Source of the DNA: JAGXFP01 sp046484585
Lineage (GTDB): Bacteria; Desulfobacterota; Desulfobulbia; Desulfobulbales; JAGXFP01
Assembly: GCA_046484585.1 (NCBI GenBank)
Contig: JAWOIQ010000113.1
Span: forward strand, 1 to 58,738
DNA: 58,738 bases
Reading direction: 5' to 3'
The notes under the pieces were generated by a model that saw nothing but the letters and a program-made list of their open reading frames with translations, ran no database searches and was not told the origin of the DNA. The position numbers and the translations under genes were made by a program. Shown here in pieces: positions 16,867 through 25,002 of the stretch (the stretch's first letter is position 1; the number at the start of each line of letters is the position of its first letter).

Positions 16867-18780
16867 ATGACCAAAGAAGTCCATTTTCTCCCGGATGATG
16901 TCAAAATAACCGTTGATGACAACGAAAACCTTCTGGCCGCGGCAGCGGCGGCCGGGGTTTACATTCATGCCTATTGCGGCGGCGACGGGGTTTGCGGTAA
17001 ATGCAAGTGCAAGATCGAGCAGGGCGAGGCGGGCGTCTCGGGACCCCCGCCCGATAAGGACGGTTTTCGGCTGGCCTGTCAGACCACGGTTAAAGGCGAT
17101 CTGGTGGTATCGGTTCCGGAAGTGGTCAGCAAGGACGGCCGATCCCTGAAGAGAAAACCCAAGACCACCCGGGCAATCTCGGCCCGCTCCATGTCGGAAC
17201 TGGTTGGCAGCTGGCAGCTTGACCCGCCGGTGGAAAAAAGATTCGTGAAACTTACCCCCCCGTCAATCGATGATAACACCCCCGATCTGCAGAGGCTGCT
17301 GGGGGCGATCAGCAAAGGCTGCCGCGACTGCGTCGAACCGACCTACGATCACCCCCAGCTGCTCCAGGAGCTGCCGGCCACCCTGCGCGAAGCCGACTGG
17401 CAAGTGACGGTGATTATGCTGCGCGGCAAAAGGAGCGAGGAGCCCGACCGGATCATCGCGGTTGAGCCCGGCGACACCACCAACCGTCTTTACGGCCTGG
17501 CCGTGGATATCGGCACCACCACGATCAGCGGCCTGCTCCTCGATCTGAACAGCGGCAAGGTCATGGCCGAGGCCTCCGCTTATAACGAACAGATCAGGTT
17601 CGGCGAGGATGTTATCTCGCGGATCATCTATTCCCAGAAGCCGGGCGGTCTTGAAGATCTCCAGGAGCAGGTGGTGCGCACCATCAACAAGGTGATCGAA
17701 AACGTCTGCCAGCAGGTGATCATCAGCCCCAGCGATATCAGCTACATCATGGCGGCGGGTAACACCGTGATGAGCCAGCTCCTCCTGGCCATAAATCCCA
17801 AATACCTGCGCGAAGCCCCTTACGTGCCGACCTGTAGCCAGATGCCCCTGACCAGGGCGGCCGCCATCGGCGTGTACGCCCATCCCTCGGTGCGGCTCTT
17901 CCTCTATCCCTCCATTGCCAGCTATATCGGCGGCGATATCGTGGCCGGCGTCCATGCCTGCCAGATGCACAAGAGTCCGGCCCTGACCCTTTTCATTGAT
18001 ATCGGCACCAACGGCGAGATTGTTGTCGGCAACCAGGACTGGATGGCCTGCGCCGCCTGTTCGGCCGGACCGGCCTTCGAGGGCGGCGGCATCCGGCACG
18101 GCATGCGGGCCAACACCGGCGCCATCGAAAACTTTCATATCCATCCGGAAACCCTCGATCCGATGATCGTTACCATCGACCGGACCAAGCCGGCCGGGAT
18201 CTGCGGCTCCGGCTTGATCAGCATTGTCTCCGAACTTCTCGAGGCCGGAGTCATCGATCAGCAGGGCAAGTTCAACCGCAAGCTCGACCATCCCCGGATC
18301 CGGGAAGGTTACGACGGTTACGAGTATGTGCTGGCCTGGGCCGGTGACTCGCTGACCGGCGAGGATATCGTCATCACCGAAGTCGATCTCGACAACCTGA
18401 CCAGGGCCAAGGGCGCCATGTACGCCGGCTACCAGACTCTGCTCGAATCGGTGGGCATGACCTTCACTGACCTGGAGCGAGTGATCCTGGCCGGCAACTT
18501 CGGGGCCTATATCGATCTGGAACGGGCGATCTGCATCGGCCTGCTGCCCGATATCGACCGGGAAAAATTCTACTATCTCGGCAACGCCTCCCTTACCGGC
18601 TGCCAGATCAGCCTCAACGATATCAACCGGTTCCGCGACCGGGTCGAAGTCAGAAAACTGATGACCAATATGGAACTAAGCGAAAATCCGCAGTTCATGA
18701 ATCACTACATGGCCGCCCTCTTTCTGCCCCATACCGACATGGAACAGTTCCCGACCGTCCGGGAAAAACTGCCGTCGTAA
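16867..18780 (+). CDS. acsV: RACo-type corrinoid protein reductive activator (2Fe-2S + ASKHA ATPase)
   Basis: 637 residues. An N-terminal 2Fe-2S ferredoxin domain has C37, C43, C46 and C71 (AYCGGDGVCGKCKC ... LACQTT). A linker follows (about 90-210), then the ASKHA-type ATPase domain from about 215 with phosphate-binding motifs GLAVDIGTTTISG and LFIDIGTNGEIVVGN, and CSAGPAFEGGGIRHGM. This is the architecture of the activator that uses ATP to drive reduction of inactive Co(II) corrinoid in the corrinoid iron-sulfur protein of the acetyl-CoA pathway. Related activators serve other corrinoid methyltransferases. The gene lies 140 bp upstream of an AcsE-like methyltransferase, which supports the Wood-Ljungdahl role. 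GAGG precedes the ATG. Confidence 0.88.
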   Translation: MTKEVHFLPDDVKITVDDNENLLAAAAAAGVYIHAYCGGDGVCGKCKCKIEQGEAGVSGPPPDKDGFRLACQTTVKGDLVVSVPEVVSKDGRSLKRKPKTTRAISARSMSELVGSWQLDPPVEKRFVKLTPPSIDDNTPDLQRLLGAISKGCRDCVEPTYDHPQLLQELPATLREADWQVTVIMLRGKRSEEPDRIIAVEPGDTTNRLYGLAVDIGTTTISGLLLDLNSGKVMAEASAYNEQIRFGEDVISRIIYSQKPGGLEDLQEQVVRTINKVIENVCQQVIISPSDISYIMAAGNTVMSQLLLAINPKYLREAPYVPTCSQMPLTRAAAIGVYAHPSVRLFLYPSIASYIGGDIVAGVHACQMHKSPALTLFIDIGTNGEIVVGNQDWMACAACSAGPAFEGGGIRHGMRANTGAIENFHIHPETLDPMIVTIDRTKPAGICGSGLISIVSELLEAGVIDQQGKFNRKLDHPRIREGYDGYEYVLAWAGDSLTGEDIVITEVDLDNLTRAKGAMYAGYQTLLESVGMTFTDLERVILAGNFGAYIDLERAICIGLLPDIDREKFYYLGNASLTGCQISLNDINRFRDRVEVRKLMTNMELSENPQFMNHYMAALFLPHTDMEQFPTVREKLPS

Positions 18781-18801
18781 CGGCGCCGGTCAACATCATT
18801 A

Positions 18802-18830
18802 TTGACAACCATCTGTATTGACGCTAATTT
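18802..18830 (+). promoter_or_regulatory. Possible sigma-70 promoter for the AcsE gene
   Basis: Consensus -35 TTGACA at 18802-18807, 17-bp spacer, then a weak -10 TAATTT at 18825-18830, about 90 bp before the start codon. It would let the methyltransferase be transcribed apart from the RACo gene. Confidence 0.35.
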
Positions 18831-18920
18831 CAGGGTTTGTCTGTCGTCCCGGACAATTATTGCCGTACGTTAAACCGATTCGTAAGGAATCTTAAAATAT
18901 TAAAGTAAAAGGAGAAGAAC

Positions 18921-19817
18921 ATGTCAAATCTCGTACTTGGGATCGCCGAAAGTATCAATATCATGGGAACCCGAAGCGGTACCGCCATGAAAGAGAGAAA
19001 CCCCGGCCCGATCCAGGAGATGGCCCGGGAAGAGACCGCCGCCGGCGCATCCTTTCTCGATATCAATATCGGGCCGGCCCGCAAGGACGGCACCGAGCTG
19101 ATGCCCTGGGTGGTGGAGACCGTCGAGGCCGCCACCCCGCTGCCCCTCTGCCTGGACACCACCAATGCCGATGCGATGGCCGCCGGGTTCAAGACCATTA
19201 AAAACAAGAAAAACGCCATTATGAACTCCATTTCCGCCCAGCCGGAAAGGATGGAGAAGCTGATCCCGGTCGCCGCCGAGGCAGGCTGCAACGTGATCGC
19301 CCTGCTCTGGGGACCCGACGGCATGCCCCGGGACTCGAACGAACGGGCCGCCATGTCGGTCGACCTGATGATGGCCTTGAACGAGGCCGGCATCTCCAAC
19401 GAGAAGATGATCTTTGATCCGATCGCCACCCCGATCACCCTGGGAGCCGACCAGCTCATGTCGGGCCTTGAGTTCCTGAGCATGCTGCCCGAGATCGCGC
19501 CCGGCTCCCGGACCACCGTGGGCCTGTCCAACGTTTCGAACGGCGTGGACGAGAAACTGCGGGGCTATCTGGATCGGACCTATCTGATCATGCTGATGAA
19601 ATACGGCCTGACCACCGCTATCGTCAACTCCTACGATCCCGAGCTGATCGCCCTCTGCAAGGGAGAGCGCCAGGTTCTGGTCGATATGGTCCACGGCATG
19701 ATGGACGGCAACGATCCCGATCCGAGCACCCTCGACCAGCGCTCCCTGGAGCATTACAAGACCTATAAGGTGCTGTCCGGCCAGAATGTCTTTTCCGAGT
19801 CCTGGCTGAATCTGTAA
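18921..19817 (+). CDS. acsE: Methyltetrahydrofolate:corrinoid iron-sulfur protein methyltransferase (AcsE-like)
   Basis: 298-residue pterin-binding TIM-barrel protein that moves the methyl group of methyltetrahydrofolate to the cobalt of the corrinoid protein. Visible family features are the N-terminal GIAESINIMGTRSG, the aspartate- and asparagine-rich pterin site (GASFLDINIGP, LCLDTTNADAMAAG, NSISAQPERMEKL) and TVGLSNVSNGVDEKLRGYLDRTY. It is slightly longer than the clostridial AcsE (about 262). Close relatives include MtgA- and MtrH-like enzymes, so the corrinoid partner is inferred from the adjacent RACo gene. AAAAGGAGAAGAAC precedes the start and an intrinsic terminator follows. The carbon monoxide dehydrogenase/acetyl-CoA synthase genes are not in the window. 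Confidence 0.88.
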   Translation: MSNLVLGIAESINIMGTRSGTAMKERNPGPIQEMAREETAAGASFLDINIGPARKDGTELMPWVVETVEAATPLPLCLDTTNADAMAAGFKTIKNKKNAIMNSISAQPERMEKLIPVAAEAGCNVIALLWGPDGMPRDSNERAAMSVDLMMALNEAGISNEKMIFDPIATPITLGADQLMSGLEFLSMLPEIAPGSRTTVGLSNVSNGVDEKLRGYLDRTYLIMLMKYGLTTAIVNSYDPELIALCKGERQVLVDMVHGMMDGNDPDPSTLDQRSLEHYKTYKVLSGQNVFSESWLNL

Positions 19818-19842
19818 TAAAAAAACCGGGATGGCTGTGGTT

Positions 19843-19875
19843 AAGGGGGGCTCGGTCGGCTCCCCTTTTTATTTT
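19843..19875 (+). terminator. Rho-independent terminator after acsE
   Basis: Ten-pair stem AAGGGGGGCT/GGCTCCCCTT (two G-T pairs) with loop CGGTC, followed by TTTTTATTTT. It sits 26 bp after the stop codon. Confidence 0.85.
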
Positions 19876-19962
19876 AAAGATTTTCCATGTTTTTTTCGAT
19901 AAGCCGCGACGCAGTAGACCAGTGGGCGAAGGTTTCGTAAATTCCGACCCGATTCAGGAGAT

Positions 19963-20538
19963 ATGGCCGATATCAAATCGCACCACATGATTCACGGTAT
20001 CCTTACCGATTATGTTACCGGTGAGGGAATCGTCGATACCGATGACGAAAGATACCGCCAGAAACTCTGCCGCTATCTGGTCGAGGCAAAGGGTTACTCG
20101 AAAAACGATCTGGCGGTCGGCGGCAAGATCGATACCCTGTTCAACGGCCGCTTTGTCGTGTCGCGGATTGATATTGTGGTTATAATTAACAATCACCGGC
20201 TGATGATGATCAGATACGGGCCCGGCTCGTTGGTCACCCGGGAGCGCCCGGCCCTGGCCGCGGCCCGGGTTTTTGACCCGGAATACCTCATTCCCGTGGT
20301 TGTGGTCAGCAACGGCGAGGACTGCGAAGTTCTCGATACGCGCACCGGCAAGGTTTCCGGGCAGGGTCTGGACAGCATTCCGGAGCGGCTCCGCTTACTG
20401 GAACTGCTTGAAGAGCCGCTGATTCCCGGTCCCGTCGGCGACCGGCGGGAAAAGGAACTGCGGATCCTGAACGCCTATGATTTGGAGCTCTGTTGCCTCG
20501 GCGAACCTTGTCCCTTGCCGAATGCCCTGGAAGGGTGA
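19963..20538 (+). CDS. Stand-alone type I restriction HsdR N-terminal-like protein
   Basis: 191 residues resembling the HSDR_N_2 nuclease-like domain: RQKLCRYLVEAKGYSKNDL, a beta-strand pair with SRIDIVVIINNHRLMMIRYGPGSL, and RVFDPEYLIPVVVVSNGEDCEVLDT. In the PD-(D/E)xK core the acidic residue is the D of RIDIVV, but the usual E-x-K is replaced by MIRYGPG, so catalysis is doubtful. There is no helicase region and no hsdM/hsdS nearby, so this is not a restriction system. Such orphans occur widely and their role is unclear. The stop is followed at once by a GAGCCAG tandem repeat. Confidence 0.7.
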   Translation: MADIKSHHMIHGILTDYVTGEGIVDTDDERYRQKLCRYLVEAKGYSKNDLAVGGKIDTLFNGRFVVSRIDIVVIINNHRLMMIRYGPGSLVTRERPALAAARVFDPEYLIPVVVVSNGEDCEVLDTRTGKVSGQGLDSIPERLRLLELLEEPLIPGPVGDRREKELRILNAYDLELCCLGEPCPLPNALEG

Positions 20539-20606
20539 GGAGCCAGGAGCCAGGAGCCAGGAGCCAGGAGTGAGGGAGCCAGGAGTGAGGGAGCAGGAGT
20601 CAGGAA
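20539..20606. repeat. GAGCCAG / GAGTGAGG tandem tract
   Basis: Four consecutive GAGCCAG heptamers followed by GAGTGAGG and further GAGCCAG and GAGCAGGAGTCAGG variants. This purine-rich, slippage-prone tract begins at the stop codon of the HsdR-like gene. The GCCAGGAGTC unit also occurs as an inverted repeat at 25003-25073. Confidence 0.85.
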
Positions 20607-20691
20607 TAGAGTGTTTTTTGGGAGTTTACTTCTGGAAAGGCGCTTTTTGGATGCTGAATACTTGATGAATTCACAGAAATTCGAAAAAAGC

Positions 20692-20822
20692 TGTCATTTC
20701 GAACGCATGTGAGAAATCTTGTTCCTTACACCCACAGGGCATAAGTTTCGTTAGAGCAGACAAGCTGCTCAACTAAGAACCCATTGGAACTATTAAGATT
20801 TCTCCCGTTGGTCGAAATGACA
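20692..20822. repeat. Palindromic TGTCATTTCGA...AGAAATCTT unit with a second repeat inside
   Basis: The left arm (20692-20720) begins TGTCATTTCGAACG and ends GAGAAATCTT. The right arm (20795-20822) is its approximate reverse complement (AAGATTTCTC ... TCGAAATGACA). Between them lies a partial copy of the CATAAGTTTCG element (20729-20776) with hairpin GAGCAG-ACAAG-CTGCTC. Confidence 0.85.
20729..20776 (+). repeat. Partial CATAAGTTTCG element core, copy C
   Basis: Has ACACCCACAGGGCATAAG, TTTCGTTAGAGCAG and CAAGCTGCTCAACT as in copies A and B, but lacks the outer CCTGAATCC part and the CAGCTTTAT end. It is nested inside the 20692-20822 palindrome. Confidence 0.8.
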
Positions 20823-20888
20823 TTATGGCAATCCCGACTTTTTGCGAACTTGTCATACTTACTTTTATTGATATGGAGAATGAAGCAC

Positions 20889-22232
20889 ATGAGTGATCAG
20901 AGCTGGAATAAATCAAGCTGGCAAAATTTCCAGGCCCTGCAGCAACCGAACTGGCCTGATATGGACGAGTACCAAACGGTCCTGGGGGAGATCTCCTCCC
21001 TGCCGCCCCTGGTCTTTGCCGGGGAGATCCGCACCTTGAAAAAACAGCTGGCGTTGGTCGCCGAAGGGGAGGCCTTTCTCCTCCAGGGCGGTGACTGCGC
21101 CGAAGAGTTCGCCATGTGCAATGCCCCCACCATCCGCGAGATGCTGAAGGTTATTCTGCAGATGGCGGTGATTATCAGCTATGGCGGCGGTAAGCCGGTG
21201 GTAAAGGTCGGGCGGATCGCCGGCCAGTACGCCAAGCCCCGCTCCTCCGATACCGAGATGGTTAACGGCGTGGAGATGCCCAGCTACCGGGGCGACATGG
21301 TCAACCGGATCGAGCCCACCCCGGAAGCGCGGCGCCCTGATCCCCGGCGGATGCTGGAAGGCTACTTCCGGGCCTGTTCGACCATGAATATCGTCCGGGC
21401 CTTCACCCGCGGCGGTTTCGCCTCCCTGGACCGGGTTCACGCCTGGAACAACGAGTTTGTCAAAAATTCCCCCCAGGGTCAGTCCTATGAAAAACTTGCC
21501 GCGAGCATCGACCAGGCCTTAAAATTCATGGCGCTGATCGGCATCGATACGGAGATTCCCCAGATCAAGCAGGCCGCCTTTTTCACCTCCCACGAAGCCT
21601 TGCTGCTGGGTTACGAGGAGGCTCTGGTTCGGGAGGACTCAACCAATCCGGGGAACTGGTATGATTGCAGCGGTCATATGCTGTGGATCGGCGACCGGAC
21701 CCGCCAGCTGGACGGCGCCCATATCGAGTTCCTGCGCGGGGTCAAAAACCCGATCGGCATGAAGGTCGGACCGAAGCACGATATCGACGAACTCAAGAAG
21801 ATCATCAATAAGTTGAATCCCGAAAATGAAGGAGGCCGGCTTACCCTGATCACCCGCTTCGGCGCCGAAATCATTGAGGATTATCTGCCCAAACTCTGCC
21901 GGGAGATGAAGAAAGAGGGCTTCAAGCTGGTCTGGAGCTGCGATCCGATGCACGGCAATACCTACACCACGGCAGGTGGTTACAAGACCAGGAATTTTGA
22001 CAACATTCTCAAGGAAATCCAGGCCTTTTTCCAGATTCACTGGGATGCGGGGACAGTACCGGGCGGAGTCCATTTCGAGCTGACCGGTGAAAACGTAACC
22101 GAGTGTACCGGCGGCGGTCGCGATATCAAGGATGATCAATTGGTTAAAAACTATCTGACCAACTGCGATCCGCGCCTGAATGCCGAACAGAGTCTGGAAC
22201 TCGCTTTTCAGATTGCCGAGATGGTGCGATAA
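20889..22232 (+). CDS. 3-deoxy-7-phosphoheptulonate synthase, class II (plant type)
   Basis: First step of the shikimate pathway: phosphoenolpyruvate plus erythrose 4-phosphate gives DAHP. 447 residues, starting MSDQSWNKSSWQNFQALQQP. Class II hallmarks are LLQGGDCAEEF, KVGRIAGQYAKPRS, YRGDMVNR, FFTSHEALLLGYEEALVR, SGHMLWIGDRTRQ, GIKVGP-like NPIGMKVGPKHD, VWSCDPMHGNT and HFELTGENVTECTGG. The enzyme is distinct from the E. coli AroFGH class. The start was chosen at 20889 (GGAG about ten bases upstream); the open frame back to 20784 runs through repeat DNA. A weak terminator follows. Confidence 0.95.
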   Translation: MSDQSWNKSSWQNFQALQQPNWPDMDEYQTVLGEISSLPPLVFAGEIRTLKKQLALVAEGEAFLLQGGDCAEEFAMCNAPTIREMLKVILQMAVIISYGGGKPVVKVGRIAGQYAKPRSSDTEMVNGVEMPSYRGDMVNRIEPTPEARRPDPRRMLEGYFRACSTMNIVRAFTRGGFASLDRVHAWNNEFVKNSPQGQSYEKLAASIDQALKFMALIGIDTEIPQIKQAAFFTSHEALLLGYEEALVREDSTNPGNWYDCSGHMLWIGDRTRQLDGAHIEFLRGVKNPIGMKVGPKHDIDELKKIINKLNPENEGGRLTLITRFGAEIIEDYLPKLCREMKKEGFKLVWSCDPMHGNTYTTAGGYKTRNFDNILKEIQAFFQIHWDAGTVPGGVHFELTGENVTECTGGGRDIKDDQLVKNYLTNCDPRLNAEQSLELAFQIAEMVR

Positions 22233-22272
22233 ACCCCGGTTCGACCTGCTCGGCTTCCTTGGGAATATCGGT

Positions 22273-22299
22273 AGCCGCCTGCTTTCGGGCGGGCTTTTC
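22273..22299 (+). terminator. Possible terminator after DAHP synthase
   Basis: Stem AGCCGCC/GGCGGGCT with one bulge and loop around TGCTTTCG, followed by TTTTCTCTT. Moderate strength. Confidence 0.5.
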
Positions 22300-22376
22300 T
22301 CTTAATCGAGATCCGGCGCCCAAGGCGATATATTCGTAATTCCGCGCTCCCTTTGCCGCCCATAATCGTCGGTGAA

Positions 22377-22404
22377 CCTGAATCCGTGAGCGTTCGAGAG
22401 CGGT
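22377..22404 (+). repeat. CCTGAATCCGTGAGCG repeat
   Basis: About 27 bases match the minus-strand copy at 6310-6336 with one difference. Confidence 0.75.
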
Positions 22405-22550
22405 GCGTGAATTCAGAGTCCAGTGTGAATGACTTTTAAGACTTTTCTTTCTGTTTTCCGACTCTTGGCCTGATTGCGGCTGAAAACTTCGGCCGCCGCG
22501 GTTAAGTCAGGGAAAAAACCGATAACCAAGGTCGGAAAGTGGAATTCTTC

Positions 22551-23276
22551 ATGGAACATTATCTGCCGATTCTGGTTATTTTCTTCTGCGGCGCCTTCAC
22601 CCAAGGTCTGACCGGGTTCGGCTTCGCCCTGGTTTCCATTCCGCTGCTGGTCCTGTTTGTCGATATCAAGACGGCGGTGCCGCTCTGTATGTTGAGCGGC
22701 CTCGTGATTACCGCTTTTCTCTCCCTGCAGTTAAGGACCCACCTCGACTGGCGAAAGATCATGCCGCTGCTGATCGGCTGCCTGCCCGGGATTCTGGTCG
22801 GGACCTTTTTGCTGATCAAGGTCAATGAACCTCTTTTCAAGATTTTGCTGGGTACGATGCTGATCGCTTACGCCCTGTACCGCTTGTTTCTTGTGGCCAC
22901 ACCGAGAGCCATCAATAGGGCCTGGGGCTGGGCGGCGGGCTTTGCCACCGGGGCGATCAGCGCCGCTTTCAGCGCCGGCGGTCCGCCGACCATTATCTAT
23001 ACCACCCTGACCGGCTGGAAGAAGGATGAGATCAAGTCCACCCTGTCGATCTTCTTCTTCACGAGCGGCGTGGCTACCGCCGCCGCCCATGCCTTGAGCG
23101 GCCTTACCACCGCGGAAGTCGTCGGCTTGTCGGCCGCGACCCTGCCCGGGGTGCTGGCCGGGGTCTGGACGGGATCTCTATTGTACGGCAAATTCAAAAC
23201 GGATGGATATATCAAACTGGTGCTGGTCGGACTGATCCTGATGGGTTTGATGATGTTTAAATCGGCGCTGGGCTGA
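22551..23276 (+). CDS. TauE/SafE family (DUF81) membrane transporter
   Basis: 241 residues, with about eight hydrophobic segments. Family signatures are present in both halves: FFCGAFTQGLTGFGFALVSIPLLVLF near the N-terminus and GFATGAISAAFSAGGPPTIIYTTLTGWKKDEIKSTL in the middle. Members move sulfite, sulfoacetate or other organosulfur anions across the inner membrane, but the substrate here is unknown. ATG at 22551 was preferred over the in-frame GTG at 22539. It converges on the ZraP-like gene. Confidence 0.85.
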   Translation: MEHYLPILVIFFCGAFTQGLTGFGFALVSIPLLVLFVDIKTAVPLCMLSGLVITAFLSLQLRTHLDWRKIMPLLIGCLPGILVGTFLLIKVNEPLFKILLGTMLIAYALYRLFLVATPRAINRAWGWAAGFATGAISAAFSAGGPPTIIYTTLTGWKKDEIKSTLSIFFFTSGVATAAAHALSGLTTAEVVGLSAATLPGVLAGVWTGSLLYGKFKTDGYIKLVLVGLILMGLMMFKSALG

Positions 23277-23300
23277 ACCGGCCGGGAAGACAAACCCCAT

Positions 23301-23337
23301 AAAAAAGGCGGGGCGTCCATCCGGACGCCCCGCCTTT
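23301..23337 (-). terminator. Strong terminator for the ZraP-like gene
   Basis: 15-pair stem (AAAGGCGGGGCGTCC / GGACGCCCCGCCTTT) with a four-base loop. On the minus strand it is followed by a run of T. On the plus strand only TTT follows, so it may also weakly end the TauE-like transcript. Confidence 0.88.
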
Positions 23338-23364
23338 GCACGGATTCGGGTGCTAAAGCAGAAA

Positions 23365-23829
23365 TCAAGAAGCGGACCGGCATCCCCCTCTGGGGCCGGA
23401 ACCGCAGTTGCCGCGGAAATTCCGGTTCTGCCGGTCTCCCTCATAGTCGCCATCAGGACCAAGACAGTACCCGGGTCCGCCCAAGGTTATACCCTGTTCG
23501 GCCGCGATTTTGTCGATCTCTTTCTGCAGATCGTAAATTTCGCTCCACAGTTCCTGAGCCCGGCTTTTGTCGGCAGGTTCGGTCCTTATCACCTCGGCGT
23601 ATTGGCTGCGTTTCTCGAAGAGCAGGCTTCGGATTTCCCTGGTGTCTTCGAAGAACTTCTCGCGGGCCGCGAAGTCTTCCGGGTTGGGGCCAGCGCCGCC
23701 GCAACCGGGGCCGTTGCAGCCATAGCCGTAACCACCGCCGCCCCGCCGGTAGGGATCGGCATCGACAATCTGGTACGAAAAGGCGCCCGCGGCCATAATT
23801 GCCGCCATAACCAAAATCAATTTCTTCAT
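23365..23829 (-). CDS. ZraP/Spy-like periplasmic protein
   Basis: 154 residues with a signal peptide (MKKLILVMAAIMAAGAFSYQIVDA). The mature part has a GGGGYGYGCNGPGCGG stretch, a long charged helix pair (FFEDTREIRSLLFEKRSQYAEVI ... SRAQELWSEIYDLQKEIDKIA) and a glycine/cysteine-rich C-terminus ending CGSGPRGGCRSAS. The helical pair and cysteine-rich ends are like the zinc resistance-associated ZraP and CpxP/Spy chaperone group. Metal binding by the four or so cysteines is inferred. AGGAGG precedes the ATG. It is divergent from a ZIP-family metal transporter, which supports a link to metal homeostasis. Confidence 0.75.
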   Translation of the reverse strand: MKKLILVMAAIMAAGAFSYQIVDADPYRRGGGGYGYGCNGPGCGGAGPNPEDFAAREKFFEDTREIRSLLFEKRSQYAEVIRTEPADKSRAQELWSEIYDLQKEIDKIAAEQGITLGGPGYCLGPDGDYEGDRQNRNFRGNCGSGPRGGCRSAS

Positions 23830-24166
23830 CGCAATAGTCCTCCTGTTCTGTAGTCTTTCGGGTGAGGGAAATTTGTGTGTTGCCTGTTTGAATTATCAAC
23901 ATTCGTGCCAGTCTGTGTTTATTTTAATAACATCTTGATAATCTGAAGTTATCGTGAGGATTGCGCAAAGTGGCGGGCTGGTGCCGGAGCCTTCTATTAA
24001 AGACTATTCTTATCCAGCCGGGCGGTGATTAGAGAATATTGTCTAAAGTTCCGCGACGGACTCGCCCGGAGGGTTCCGCCCGGGGATGGACAGATTAGGG
24101 GTTGACAGGTTATCTTGGTGGAGTCGCGCCTATTGCGGAAGATTGTTGAAAGGGGAGTCTAGAGAA
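23830..24166. other. Divergent promoter region between ZraP-like and ZIP genes
   Basis: 337 bp without a credible gene. The left third is AT-rich (around 23870-23960) and probably holds the promoter of the minus-strand gene. A TTGACA at 24102 has no good -10 at 16-18 bp. Confidence 0.45.
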
Positions 24167-24982
24167 ATGTTCACATATTTTCAGCAGATCCATCCGGTGA
24201 CTCAGGCCTTTCTGGCCACTCTCTTTACCTGGGGAGTAACGGCGGCCGGGGCGGGGCTGGTCTTTTTTACCGGCACCATTAACCGGAAGGTAATGGATTC
24301 GATGCTCGGCTTCGCCGGCGGGGTGATGATCGCCGCAAGCTTCTGGTCCCTGCTGGGGCCGGGGATAGAAATGGCCGAGCAGATGCGGTTCAATCCCTGG
24401 CTGACCGCGGCTCTGGGATTTCTGGGCGGCGGCACCTTCATGCGCGTCGCCGATATGATCCTGCCCCATCTCCATCCCGGTCTCGATATCCGGCATAGCG
24501 AAGGGATCAAGACCTCATGGCAGCGCAGCACCCTGCTGGTTCTGGCCATAACCCTCCACAATATCCCGGAGGGTCTCGCGGTCGGGGTGGCCTTCGGGGC
24601 GGTGGCGGCTGGGCTGCCCTCGGCCACCATCGGCGGCGCCGTGGCCCTGGCGATCGGCATTGCGATTCAGAATTTTCCGGAAGGGACGGCGGTGGCGATG
24701 CCGCTCCGGCGTGATGGGATGAGCAAGGGCAAATGCTTCCTGCTGGGGCAGGCCTCTGGAATGGTTGAGCCCATAGCCGGGGTCCTGGGGGCGCTGTTTG
24801 TCCTCCGGATGCAGAGCGTGCTGCCCTATGCCCTCTGTTTCGCGGCCGGAGCGATGATCTTTGTCGTGGTCGAGGAGCTGATCCCCGAATCCCAGCGGAT
24901 TCCGGCTAATATCGATCTGGTGACCCTGGCGACCATGGTCGGTTTTACGGTAATGATGGTCCTTGATGTCGCCCTCGGGTGA
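24167..24982 (+). CDS. ZIP family divalent metal transporter (GufA/ZupT-like)
   Basis: 271-residue inner-membrane protein. The two metal-site helices carry HNIPEGLAVGVAFG and QNFPEGTAVAMPL, the HN-PEG / QN-PEG pair typical of ZIP importers of zinc, iron or manganese. A further VVVEELIPESQR helix closes the family pattern. An N-terminal helix (about 14-32) and at least seven other hydrophobic segments are visible. ATG 24167 follows GGGGAG. The frame is open back to 24086 but without a ribosome site there. It is divergent from the ZraP-like gene. Confidence 0.9.
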   Translation: MFTYFQQIHPVTQAFLATLFTWGVTAAGAGLVFFTGTINRKVMDSMLGFAGGVMIAASFWSLLGPGIEMAEQMRFNPWLTAALGFLGGGTFMRVADMILPHLHPGLDIRHSEGIKTSWQRSTLLVLAITLHNIPEGLAVGVAFGAVAAGLPSATIGGAVALAIGIAIQNFPEGTAVAMPLRRDGMSKGKCFLLGQASGMVEPIAGVLGALFVLRMQSVLPYALCFAAGAMIFVVVEELIPESQRIPANIDLVTLATMVGFTVMMVLDVALG

Positions 24983-25002
24983 GGGGTATAATTCAGAAGC
25001 CG

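Larger units (their letters stand above)
20539..20888. other. 350-bp gap with tandem and nested repeats
   Basis: It contains the GAGCCAG tandem tract (20539-20606) and a palindromic unit with a CATAAGTTTCG core inside it (20692-20822). No gene is credible here, although the DAHP synthase frame is open through the right half. GGAG for the DAHP synthase is at about 20874. Confidence 0.6.
22233..22550. other. 318-bp intergenic region
   Basis: Contains a weak terminator (22273-22299) and a CCTGAATCCGTGAGCG repeat (22377-22404). I see no gene. Confidence 0.5.

Noticed and set aside
19963..20538. Type I restriction-modification or defence locus
   Set aside because: Only an isolated HsdR N-terminal-like domain; no helicase, methylase or specificity subunit nearby.
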